DNA from: Pannonibacter sp. SL95
Lineage (GTDB): Bacteria; Pseudomonadota; Alphaproteobacteria; Rhizobiales; Stappiaceae
Assembly (NCBI RefSeq): GCF_026672425.1
Contig: NZ_JAPPRC010000004.1
Span: 676,501-740,500, forward strand
Reading direction: 5' to 3'
DNA: 64,000 nt
This document shows positions 16,618 to 24,838 of the stretch, piece by piece. The translations under genes and the position numbers were made by a program. The notes under the pieces are model-generated. The model made no database searches. It saw only the letters and a list, made by a program, of their open reading frames with translations, and was not told the origin of the DNA. Position 1 is the stretch's first letter. Each line of letters begins with the position of its first letter.

Positions 16618-17898
16618 ATGGAACTCTGGGTTCTCTTCGGCTCCTTTGCCGTCCTTCTGCTGATCGGCATGCCGGTCGCCTTCTGCCTCGGCATCTCGTC
16701 GCTGGCCACCGTGCTCTATCTCGGCCTGCCGCCGATGATCGTGTTCCAGCGACTGAATTCCGGCGTGTCGGTCTTTGCCCTGATGGCGATCCCGTTCTTC
16801 ATCTTTGCCGGCGAACTGATGGTGCGCGGCGATATCGCCCGCCGTCTCGTGGCCCTCGCCGGAGCCGCCGTCGGGCACATGCGCGGCGGTCTGGGACAGG
16901 TCAACATAGCGGCCTCCGTCATGTTCGGCGGCATCTCGGGTTCGGCGGCTGCTGATGCCTCCGCCATCGGTGGCCTGATGATCCCGCAAATGAAGGAGCG
17001 TGGCTACGGCGTCGACTATGCGGTCAACGTCACGGTGGTGTCTTCGATCATCGCCCTTTTGATCCCGCCGTCGCACAACATGATCATCTATTCGATCTCG
17101 GCCGGCGGGCGTATCTCGATCGCCGACCTGTTCACCGCCGGCATCATCCCCGGGTTCTTGCTCGCAGGCAGCTTGATGGTCGCGGCCTGGTGGGTGGCGC
17201 GCAGCCGTGGCTATCCGACGGAAGCCTTCCCGGGCTGGGGCGCGCTGGCCGGTCTCTTCGCCAACGCCATCCCAGGGCTGCTGCTGATCGCGATCATCTT
17301 CTTCGGCGTGCGCTCCGGCGTCTTCACCGCCTCGGAAAGCTCCTGCATCGCGGTGGTCTACGCCCTGCTCGTCACCGTGATCGCCTATCGCACAATGACC
17401 TGGGCCAACTTCGTTGCCTCCACCATGGCGGCCGTGCGAACCACGGCGATGGTGCTGATGGTGATCGGCTGCGCGGCGTCCTTCGGCTGGCTGATGGCCC
17501 TGCTCAAGGTTCCCGCCGAGATGGTGGCACTGCTGCAGGGGATTTCGGACAATCCGATCGTCATCCTGCTGCTGATCAACGTGATCCTCCTGTTCCTCGG
17601 CACCTTCATGGACATGTCGCCGCTGATTGTGATCACCACGCCGATCTTCCTGCCGGTCGCCACCGCCTTCGGCGTCGATCCGGTGCATTTCGGGGTGATC
17701 CTGATCCTCAATCTCGGCATCGGCCTGTGCACGCCGCCCGTCGGGGCCGTGCTGTTCGTCGGCTGTGCCGTTGGCCGGATCACCGTCTGGGATGCGGTCA
17801 AGACGATCTGGCCCTTCTATGGCGCGGCCTTCGCAGCACTGATGCTGGTCACCTATGTCCCGGCGTTGTCGCTGTGGCTGCCATCCCTGTTCCGGTGA
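16618..17898 (+). CDS. TRAP transporter large permease (DctM family)
   Basis: 426-residue membrane protein, about 12 hydrophobic segments, the sodium-coupled transport subunit. Family motifs include FFIFAGELMVRGDIARRL, FGGISGSAAADASAIGG and the second-half equivalent MDMSPLIVITTPIFLP and GLCTPPVGAVLFVGCAVG. ATG 16618 overlaps the dctQ stop region (TGAGATG), so translation is probably coupled. With the DctP and DctQ genes it makes a complete TRAP system for the uronate operon. Confidence 0.93.
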   Translation: MELWVLFGSFAVLLLIGMPVAFCLGISSLATVLYLGLPPMIVFQRLNSGVSVFALMAIPFFIFAGELMVRGDIARRLVALAGAAVGHMRGGLGQVNIAASVMFGGISGSAAADASAIGGLMIPQMKERGYGVDYAVNVTVVSSIIALLIPPSHNMIIYSISAGGRISIADLFTAGIIPGFLLAGSLMVAAWWVARSRGYPTEAFPGWGALAGLFANAIPGLLLIAIIFFGVRSGVFTASESSCIAVVYALLVTVIAYRTMTWANFVASTMAAVRTTAMVLMVIGCAASFGWLMALLKVPAEMVALLQGISDNPIVILLLINVILLFLGTFMDMSPLIVITTPIFLPVATAFGVDPVHFGVILILNLGIGLCTPPVGAVLFVGCAVGRITVWDAVKTIWPFYGAAFAALMLVTYVPALSLWLPSLFR

Positions 17899-17905
17899 GG
17901 TCGCC

Positions 17906-18220
17906 ATGCTGAAGACCTACCCGGCCATTGCCACGGACCCTGGCGTGACGCGCCAGGTCCTCAGCCACAGCCCCGAGCTGATGGTGGTCGAGTTCCGCTT
18001 TGACCATGCCGGGGCCGAAGGACGGCTACACAGCCATCCCCACATCCAGTCGACCTATGTCGAAAGCGGCCGGTTCCGGTTTTCGGTCGCGGGGCAAGCC
18101 CTGGAGGTGGCGCGCGGCGACAGCTTCGTCATTCCCTCGGGGGTGGAGCACGGCTGCGTCTGCCTCGAACCGGGCACGCTGATCGACACGTTCACGCCCC
18201 GCCGCGACGACTTTCTCTGA
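17906..18220 (+). CDS. kdgF: KdgF-like cupin
   Basis: Single-domain cupin of 104 residues with motif 1 HSHPHIQSTYVESGRFRF and motif 2 GDSFVIPSGVEHGC, giving the three-His-one-Glu metal site. KdgF catalyses ring opening of 4,5-unsaturated uronates to 4-deoxy-L-threo-5-hexosulose uronate, feeding KduI. Its position between the TRAP genes and kduI fits that role. The next gene starts 26 bp later. Confidence 0.82.
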   Translation: MLKTYPAIATDPGVTRQVLSHSPELMVVEFRFDHAGAEGRLHSHPHIQSTYVESGRFRFSVAGQALEVARGDSFVIPSGVEHGCVCLEPGTLIDTFTPRRDDFL

Positions 18221-18246
18221 CCTTTCGCCTTGCCAAGGACACACCC

Positions 18247-19071
18247 ATGCTGACCGTTGAAACCCGCCACGCCATAGATCCCGACGCCGCCAAGCGCATG
18301 GATACCGCCGAGCTCAGGCGCAACTTCCATCTGGGCGAGCTGTTCCATGACGGCGAAATCCGCCTCGTCTACACGCATTATGACCGCATGATCGTCGGCG
18401 GTGCGGTGCCGGCCGGCGCGCCGCTTACCCTCGACCACGTGAAGGAATGCGGTACGGCGAGCATTCTCGACCGCCGCGAGATGGCCATCGTCAATGTCGG
18501 CGAAGCAGGCACCGTTGCGGCCGCCGGCGTGACCCATGCGCTGGATCGCGGCGACGTGCTCTACCTGCCGCTTGGCTCGGGACCGGTCACCTTTGACGGC
18601 AAGGGCCGTTTCTACATCCTCTCGGCTCCGGCCCACAGTGTCCATCCCGCGCGACTGATCCGTCTCGACGAGGCCGCGGTGGTCAAGCTCGGGGCGGCCG
18701 AGACGTCCAACGAGCGCACGATCTACCAGTTCGTCCATCCGGCCGTGATGACGTCCTGCCAGCTCGTCGTCGGTTACACCAGACTGCACAATGGTTCGGT
18801 CTGGAACACCATGCCGGCGCATCTTCATGACCGGCGGATGGAGGCCTATCTCTATTTCGACATGAAGCCGGAGCAGCGCGTGTTCCATTTCATGGGGCGC
18901 CCGGACGAGACGCGGCATCTGGTGATGAAGAACGAGGACGCCGTCGTGTCCCCGCCCTGGTCGATCCATTGCGGCGCGGGAACGGGCAGCTACACCTTCA
19001 TCTGGGCCATGGCCGGTGACAATGTCGACTACAAGGACGTCGAGATGGTCGCCATGGAGGACCTGCGGTGA
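18247..19071 (+). CDS. kduI: 5-dehydro-4-deoxy-D-glucuronate isomerase
   Basis: 274-residue cupin-fold zinc isomerase that turns 5-keto-4-deoxyuronate into 2,5-diketo-3-deoxygluconate. The zinc ligands are visible in MPAHLHDRRMEAYLYF (two His and Glu) and in WSIHCGAG. The start MLTVETRHAIDP and length match the family. The stop overlaps the GTG start of kduD by four bases. KduI and KduD are also reported to help E. coli use intact glucuronate and galacturonate, relevant because no uronate reductase is found in this locus. Confidence 0.95.
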   Translation: MLTVETRHAIDPDAAKRMDTAELRRNFHLGELFHDGEIRLVYTHYDRMIVGGAVPAGAPLTLDHVKECGTASILDRREMAIVNVGEAGTVAAAGVTHALDRGDVLYLPLGSGPVTFDGKGRFYILSAPAHSVHPARLIRLDEAAVVKLGAAETSNERTIYQFVHPAVMTSCQLVVGYTRLHNGSVWNTMPAHLHDRRMEAYLYFDMKPEQRVFHFMGRPDETRHLVMKNEDAVVSPPWSIHCGAGTGSYTFIWAMAGDNVDYKDVEMVAMEDLR

Positions 19072-19796
19072 ATCCGTTCTCGCTGGAGGGCCGGATCGCG
19101 CTGGTCACCGGTGCCAACACCGGCATTGGTCAAGCCATCGCCATCGCTCTCAGTCGCGCCGGGGCCTACGTCATCTGTGCCGGTCGTTCCTCTTCGGCAG
19201 AGACGGTCGCGCTGGCCGGCCGGGCGCGCGAGCTCCGGCTCGATCTGTCCGATCCACTGGCGACGCAGGATCTCTTCGCCCAGGAGGCGATCGACATTCT
19301 GGTCAACAACGCTGGTATCATCCGCCGGGCGGATGCGGTCGACTTCACCGAGGCCGACTGGGACGAGGTGATGGACATCAACCTGAAAGCGGTTTTCTTC
19401 ACCAGTCAGGCTTTCGCCAGATCCGTGCTGGAGCGCAAGAGCGAAGGCAAGGTGATCAACATCGCTTCGCTGCTGTCGTTTCAGGGAGGTATTCGCGTTC
19501 CATCCTATACGGCATCGAAGCACGGTGTTGCCGGTCTCACCAAACTGATGGCCAATGAATGGGCAGCCCGGGGCATCAACGTCAACGCCATCGCGCCGGG
19601 CTACATCGAGACCAACAACACTGAGGCGCTTCGCGGCGATCCGGACCGGAACCGCGCGATCCTGGAGCGGATTCCCGCCGGGCGCTGGGGCCAGGCCAGT
19701 GACATTGGCGAAGCGGCGGTGTTCCTCGCTTCGCCCGCGGCCAGCTACATTCATGGGGCCGTCCTGAATGTAGACGGTGGTTGGCTCGCTCGCTGA
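19068..19796 (+). CDS. kduD: 2-dehydro-3-deoxy-D-gluconate 5-dehydrogenase
   Basis: Classical SDR of 242 residues: TGANTGIGQAIA cofactor loop, NNAGIIRRAD, catalytic Ser in NIASLLSFQGG and YTASKHG (Tyr and Lys). KduD reduces 2,5-diketo-3-deoxygluconate to 2-keto-3-deoxygluconate. GTG start at 19068 overlaps the kduI stop. Next gene uxaA follows after 47 bp. Confidence 0.93.
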   Translation: MNPFSLEGRIALVTGANTGIGQAIAIALSRAGAYVICAGRSSSAETVALAGRARELRLDLSDPLATQDLFAQEAIDILVNNAGIIRRADAVDFTEADWDEVMDINLKAVFFTSQAFARSVLERKSEGKVINIASLLSFQGGIRVPSYTASKHGVAGLTKLMANEWAARGINVNAIAPGYIETNNTEALRGDPDRNRAILERIPAGRWGQASDIGEAAVFLASPAASYIHGAVLNVDGGWLAR

Positions 19797-19843
19797 GCCT
19801 GTCCGGAAATGCGGTTGAGCATCCTGAGAAGTGGAGACGCTTC

Positions 19844-21367
19844 ATGAGCGCCCTGATCGTTCTCAATCCCGACGACAGTGTCGGCATCCTGCGCGAGCGC
19901 CTCGCCGTCGGCGCCGACCCGCTGGGCGTCGGCAAGCCCTTGCCGACGCCCTTGACCGCCGGCCACAAGATCGCGCTGCGGCCCATTCCGTCCGGCCAGC
20001 CGGTTTACAAGTTCGGGCAGATCATCGGTCAGGCGACGCAGGACATTGCGGCAGGCGACCATGTCCACAGCCACAACTGCGGCTTCGGGGCGCATGACCG
20101 CAGCTATGCCATCGGGGCCGATCTTGCCCGGGCCCGCGCGGCCATTCCCCGGCTGGCCCCACGCCAGTTTGCCGGCTATGTGCGCTCCGGCGGCCGGGTC
20201 GGTACGCGCAACTTCATTGCGCTCTGCGCAACGGTCAATTGCTCGGCCACCGTCATCCGCCGCGCCGCCCTTGAGCTGGAAGCCTCCGGCGTGCTGGCCG
20301 ACTTTCCCAACGTCGACGGCATCGTCGCCTTTGCCCATGGCACCGGCTGCGGCATGGCCGGGGAAGGGCGCGGCTTCGACCTGCTCCAGCGCGTCCTCTG
20401 GGGCCATGCCACCCATCCGAATGTCGGCGCGGCGTTGTTTGTCGGGCTCGGCTGCGAAGTGATGCAGATCGCGCGCATGAAGGCGATGGCTGGCGCAGCC
20501 GGGGCGGACCATTTCCACGGGCTCACAATCCAGGACAGCGGCGGCACGCGTCAGACGATCGACGCGATCAAGGCCAGGGTGCTGGAGATCCTGCCCGCCG
20601 TGAATGCGGTCCGGCGCGAACCGGTGCCCGTCGCCGCGCTCAAGGTCGCGCTGCAATGCGGCGGTTCGGACGGCCTGTCGGGCATCACGGCCAATCCGGC
20701 GCTGGGCGCGGCCAGCGATCTTCTGGTGGGGCTTGGCGCCACCGTGATCCTGTCGGAAACGCCGGAAATCTACGGGGCTGAACAGCTGCTGCTGCGACGG
20801 GCCATCAACCTGGAGGTGGCTGACCGGCTGATCGCCTGTCTCGGTTGGTGGGAGCGCTACACCGCGATGAATGGCGGCAGCATGGACAACAACCCCAGTC
20901 CCGGCAACAAGGCCGGAGGCCTCACCACCATCCTCGAGAAGTCGCTGGGGGCGGTGGCCAAGGGGGGCTCGACGCCGCTCACCGCTTTCTACGACTACGC
21001 CGAGCAGGTGACGGCGCCGGGCCTCGTGTTCATGGACACGCCGGGTTACGATCCGGTCTCGGCAACGGGGCAGATTGCCGGCGGGGCCCAGATCGTGGTC
21101 TTCACCACCGGGCGCGGCTCCGCCTTTGGCTCCAAGCCAGCTCCGACCGTGAAACTAGCCACCAACGATGCCCTGTTCGCGTCCATGCCTGAGGACATGG
21201 ACCTGAACTGCGGCGATGTTCTGAGCGAGAGTGTTCCTCTGTCTGACAAGGGGCAACAGATCCTCGAACTCCTCATCGCTGTTGCATCGGGCGAAAAGTC
21301 GAAATCCGAGCTGCTGGGCCTTGGCGACAATGAATTTGTGCCCTGGCAGGTCGGTGCGGTGATGTGA
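19844..21367 (+). CDS. uxaA: Altronate dehydratase
   Basis: 507-residue UxaA-family iron-dependent dehydratase, D-altronate to 2-keto-3-deoxygluconate. The N-terminal SAF domain (residues about 10-95, ending HSHNCGFG) is followed by the main domain with cysteine-rich FAHGTGCGMAGEG and GLGCE, and the C-terminal DNNPSPGNKAGGLTTILEKSLGA. The product is the same as that of KduD, so both branches of the locus converge. Start 19844 (MSALIVLNPD) with GTGGAGA upstream. Last gene of the operon, facing the AraC gene with a 3-bp gap. Confidence 0.93.
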   Translation: MSALIVLNPDDSVGILRERLAVGADPLGVGKPLPTPLTAGHKIALRPIPSGQPVYKFGQIIGQATQDIAAGDHVHSHNCGFGAHDRSYAIGADLARARAAIPRLAPRQFAGYVRSGGRVGTRNFIALCATVNCSATVIRRAALELEASGVLADFPNVDGIVAFAHGTGCGMAGEGRGFDLLQRVLWGHATHPNVGAALFVGLGCEVMQIARMKAMAGAAGADHFHGLTIQDSGGTRQTIDAIKARVLEILPAVNAVRREPVPVAALKVALQCGGSDGLSGITANPALGAASDLLVGLGATVILSETPEIYGAEQLLLRRAINLEVADRLIACLGWWERYTAMNGGSMDNNPSPGNKAGGLTTILEKSLGAVAKGGSTPLTAFYDYAEQVTAPGLVFMDTPGYDPVSATGQIAGGAQIVVFTTGRGSAFGSKPAPTVKLATNDALFASMPEDMDLNCGDVLSESVPLSDKGQQILELLIAVASGEKSKSELLGLGDNEFVPWQVGAVM

Positions 21368-21370
21368 GGC

Positions 21371-22222
21371 TCAGAAGCCGGTGCTGCGCCGCAGCAGCGT
21401 CGGTGTCGTGCCGGTGAGCCGGCGGAAGTCGCGCGAAAAATGATAGGGATCGGCATAGCCGCAGCGCCGCGCGATCTCACCAACCGGATCGGTCGTCTTC
21501 GTCAGCAGGCGCCTCGCCTCGGCGATCCGCTCTTGGCGCAGGTAACTCATCGGCGTGCTGCCGCTGGCCGCCTTGAAGGCCCGGAACAGCTGCGAGGCGC
21601 TGAGGCCGGCGAGGCGCGCAAGATCCTCGATGGTCCAGGCGCGGGTGAGATCCTGCCGCAGCAGCTCGGCAATCCGCGCCATCTGAGAGCTGTCCTGCAG
21701 CCCGGAGAGGCCGCCGTCCCGCGCACCCGCCAGCACAGCGAGGAGCGCGGCCACCGCAGCATTGGCGCGGGCATCGGCCTCCGGCGCGGGATTTCCGGCC
21801 AGCGCGCAAACCTCCCGGAACACGGTCTCCAGGTCATGCGCGGGCTCGGGCCCGAACAGTGGCCGTCGGCTCACGTCCAGCAACCCGTACAGCGCATCGA
21901 GGCCGGTTCCGCGCAGGCCCATCCAGAGATAGCGCCAGGGCTCCGCCCCTGATGCCCCATGCGCATAGGGGCGCGAGGTGTCCAGCCAGAGCACCTGGCC
22001 CGGCTCGACCACATGCACCGCGCCGCCGATCTCGACACGGCCCTGGCCCGCAAGTGCAAGGAGCAGCACGTGGTCATGATAGCGCTTGCGCACCGGCTCC
22101 TGGCCGGGACGCGCGAGCCCCAGTCCGGCCACCTGCAGCGCGTAAGGCAGGGCTCCGGCCAGGCGGCCGGGCGTGTGGAACAGGATCTCCTCGTGCTCGA
22201 GGTCGCCGCGTGCGTTCACCAT
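21371..22222 (-). CDS. AraC-family regulator
   Basis: 283 residues. An N-terminal cupin-like AraC ligand domain (HDHVLLLALAGQGRVEIGG, VEPGQVLWLDTSRPYAHG) and a C-terminal double HTH: TIEDLARLAGLSASQLFRAFKAASG, then PVGEIARRCGYADPYHFSRDFRR. Such proteins activate sugar catabolic genes, so it may govern the converging uronate operon or the divergent P450. Start 22222 (MVNARGD) is the best-placed; an earlier in-frame start at 22279 falls in the promoter. Confidence 0.85.
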   Translation of the reverse strand: MVNARGDLEHEEILFHTPGRLAGALPYALQVAGLGLARPGQEPVRKRYHDHVLLLALAGQGRVEIGGAVHVVEPGQVLWLDTSRPYAHGASGAEPWRYLWMGLRGTGLDALYGLLDVSRRPLFGPEPAHDLETVFREVCALAGNPAPEADARANAAVAALLAVLAGARDGGLSGLQDSSQMARIAELLRQDLTRAWTIEDLARLAGLSASQLFRAFKAASGSTPMSYLRQERIAEARRLLTKTTDPVGEIARRCGYADPYHFSRDFRRLTGTTPTLLRRSTGF

Positions 22223-22332
22223 GCCTGATACAATGACCCGATATGCGAGTTTTGTCCATCTTGTGCGAGATGACGGCATTTTCCCTGATGAAAAGCCACG
22301 CTATCTTTTGGCAATCGAGGGAGAGTTCGACC

Positions 22333-23601
22333 ATGCCGCACACAACTTCTGCCACGCCGGACACCGGTGTGACCGGCGACGATCTGGTGTTTGCGCCACT
22401 GGATCCGGCCTTCGCCGCCGATCCCTATGCCGCCTATGCCAGGCTGCGCGCGCGGGATGGCCTGACCTATTTCGCGGATTTCGACATTCACCTCGCCTCC
22501 CGCTTCGAGGACGTCTCGGCCATCGTGATGGACAAGACGATGGTGCGCTCGCTGGACGGGCTGGTGCCGCCGGAAGAGATCGCGGCACAGCAGCGTGCGG
22601 CCAACTGGCACGACATGCCGCATCACTCCCGTTTCGTGCAGTTCAGCCTGCTCGACAGCGATGGCGAGGTGCATGACCGGCTGCGCAAGGCGGTCTTCCG
22701 CCTGTTCACGCCGGCGATGGTGGCAAAGCTCCGCGATGACATTCAGGCCTATGTGACGCGCCTCCTTGACCGGCTGCTCGACCAGCGCGACATCGATTTC
22801 GTCGAGGATCTGGCTGCCGAAGTGCCCGGCCACATCATCGGCCGCCTCATCGGCGTGCCAGACGAGGACTGCCCGAAGTTGCGCAGCTGGTCGGAAAACA
22901 TCGTCCAGTTCTTCGACATCGACCGCTCGGACGCGCGCAAGCAGATCGCCGAGACCGCGACGACGGAGTTCTATGAGTATCTGTCCGCGCTGAAGGCGGA
23001 GCGGCTGAAGGCCCCGCGCGCCGACCTCATCTCCGAGCTGATCAAGGCCGAGGTCGCAGGCCAGTTCAGCGAGGACGAGTTCATCTCCACCTGCATGCTG
23101 ATCCTGATGGCCGGCCACGGCTCCACGATTGATGTGCTGGGATCAGGCATGCATTGCCTCCTGAAGTTCCCGGACCAGGCGGCCCGGCTGAAGGCCGACC
23201 CTGTGCTGCTGCCGACCGCGGTGCAGGAGATGTTCCGCTACGAGTCGCCGCTGCCGTTCTTCCATCGCTACGCCACCGAGGATGTGACCATCGCCGGCAC
23301 GCCCTATCCGCGCGGCACCAAGTTCGGCCTGCTCTATGGCGCCGCCAACCGCGATCCGGCCGCCTTCGAGGCGGCGGACCGCTTTGATGTGGGGCGCAAG
23401 CCGAACCGGCACCTGGCCTTTGGCGGCGGGGCGCATTTCTGCCTCGGCAATCACCTCGCCCGCCTCGATATGGAAATCATCTTCGGCTCGCTGCTGGCCC
23501 GTACCCGCGCGATCGAGCTGGCCGATCCGGCCGTCACCTACAAGCGCGGCCTGTCGGTGCGCGGGCCGAAGCGGCTCGACCTGCGGCTGGTGCCCGTATG
23601 A
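22333..23601 (+). CDS. Cytochrome P450
   Basis: Soluble bacterial class I P450 of 422 residues. I-helix oxygen-activation motif AGHGST at 260-265, K-helix ExxR as E299-R302 (EMFR), and heme loop FGGGAHFC at 363-370 with the thiolate Cys370. Substrate is unknown; the sequence resembles CYP families acting on terpenoids or aromatic compounds but I cannot assign one. A ferredoxin gene follows on the same strand after 202 bp, a natural electron donor. No ferredoxin reductase is nearby. RBS GGGAGA precedes the chosen ATG. Confidence 0.92.
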   Translation: MPHTTSATPDTGVTGDDLVFAPLDPAFAADPYAAYARLRARDGLTYFADFDIHLASRFEDVSAIVMDKTMVRSLDGLVPPEEIAAQQRAANWHDMPHHSRFVQFSLLDSDGEVHDRLRKAVFRLFTPAMVAKLRDDIQAYVTRLLDRLLDQRDIDFVEDLAAEVPGHIIGRLIGVPDEDCPKLRSWSENIVQFFDIDRSDARKQIAETATTEFYEYLSALKAERLKAPRADLISELIKAEVAGQFSEDEFISTCMLILMAGHGSTIDVLGSGMHCLLKFPDQAARLKADPVLLPTAVQEMFRYESPLPFFHRYATEDVTIAGTPYPRGTKFGLLYGAANRDPAAFEAADRFDVGRKPNRHLAFGGGAHFCLGNHLARLDMEIIFGSLLARTRAIELADPAVTYKRGLSVRGPKRLDLRLVPV

Positions 23602-23803
23602 GATCGGCCAGCAAAACAAGATCCTGATCGGGACCGGAGAGGAAACAAGGACAGCGGCCTCCCCCGTTGCCATAGGCGTCACCCCACCTGACCGCCTCGA
23701 CCCCTCCGCCCTTTGCGCGCGGCAGGTGATCTCCGGACCGCCTGCCGCGTACAGTTTCGCAAGCAAACAGCCATCAGACCCCGGAAAACGGAGCCAGAGA
23801 CCC

Positions 23804-24124
23804 ATGCCCCGCATCACCTTCATTTCCGCCGACGGAACGCAGCAGGACGTCGAGGCCACGGAAGGCCAGACGCTGATGGCCGCTGCCGTGGCCCATGGCA
23901 TCGAGGAAATCGCGGCGGAATGCGGCGGCGCTTGTGCCTGCGGCACCTGCCACTGCTACATTGAGGCTAGCCAGCTCGCCTTGCTGCCGCCGGCTGATGA
24001 GGCAGAAACGGCGATGATCGAATGTGTGATCGACCCGCGTCCCGAAAGCCGTCTGTCCTGCCAGGTGAAGCTCACCGCGGCGCAGGACGGACTGGTGGTG
24101 CATTTGCCCGCCAGCCAGCATTGA
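23804..24124 (+). CDS. [2Fe-2S] ferredoxin, putidaredoxin/adrenodoxin type
   Basis: 106 residues. Cluster ligands C40-x5-C46-x2-C49 (AECGGACACGTCH) and C86 (LSCQVKL), with the typical acidic helix for partner docking (PPADEAETAMIE). It should carry electrons to the P450 encoded just before it. The 202 bp between the two genes hold no other gene; no terminator was seen. ATG 23804 is preceded by GGAG about 13 bases upstream. Confidence 0.93.
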   Translation: MPRITFISADGTQQDVEATEGQTLMAAAVAHGIEEIAAECGGACACGTCHCYIEASQLALLPPADEAETAMIECVIDPRPESRLSCQVKLTAAQDGLVVHLPASQH

Positions 24125-24142
24125 AGCCGGGCGGCTCCGCGA

Positions 24143-24838
24143 TCAGCTCAGCAGGCGATATCCGACACCTGGTTCCGTGACGATGAAGCGCGGACTGGCC
24201 GGGTCATCATCAAGCTTGTTGCGGATGTGCCCGATGGCGATGCGCAGGTAATGCAGGTCGTCAACATGGGCCGGTCCCCAGACTTCGGTCAGAATCTGCC
24301 GATGGCTGACCAGGCGGCCGCCGTGGCGCGCGAGCAGGGCCAGGATGTCGAATTCCTTGCGCGTGAGCTTGATCTCCTGGTCCCCAACGGTGACGAGACG
24401 CCGCGCCAGGTCGACTGACAACGGCCCGACCTGAACGGTCGAGGGTTGGGCCTCGCTGTCGCCCCGCTTGCGTAGCAGAACGCGCAGGCGCGCCAGCAAC
24501 TCGCCAGTGGCAAAAGGCTTGGTGACATAGTCATCGGCTCCCGCGTCCAGCGCGGCGATCTTTTCGGCCTCGCCATCGCGCACGGACAAAACGAGGATCG
24601 GCAGGCTCGACCAGCTGCGGATCTCGCGGACAACAGCCTTGCCGTCCATGTCAGGCAGTCCGAGGTCGAGAATGATCAGGTCGGGGTTACCAATCACCGC
24701 CCGCTCCAGCCCCTCACGCCCGCTGCCAGCTTCCAGAGTTTCATGGCCGGCACTCCCCAGTGCGATCTTCAGAAATCGCCGGATGGGGGCCTCGTCCTCG
24801 ATGAGGAGAATGCGCGCGGACGCAGCGTTGGGGGTCAT
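24143..24838 (-). CDS. kdpE: KdpE response regulator
   Basis: 231-residue OmpR-type regulator. Receiver domain with phosphoacceptor D58 (LIILDLGLPDMDG), conserved Lys in DYVTKPFATGELLAR; winged-helix domain with LTRKEFDILALLARHGGRLVSH and VWGPAHVDDLHYLRIAIGHIRNKL. Activated by KdpD when potassium is limiting or turgor falls, it turns on kdpFABC. Start overlaps the kdpD stop by four bases. Confidence 0.96.
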   Translation of the reverse strand: MTPNAASARILLIEDEAPIRRFLKIALGSAGHETLEAGSGREGLERAVIGNPDLIILDLGLPDMDGKAVVREIRSWSSLPILVLSVRDGEAEKIAALDAGADDYVTKPFATGELLARLRVLLRKRGDSEAQPSTVQVGPLSVDLARRLVTVGDQEIKLTRKEFDILALLARHGGRLVSHRQILTEVWGPAHVDDLHYLRIAIGHIRNKLDDDPASPRFIVTEPGVGYRLLS

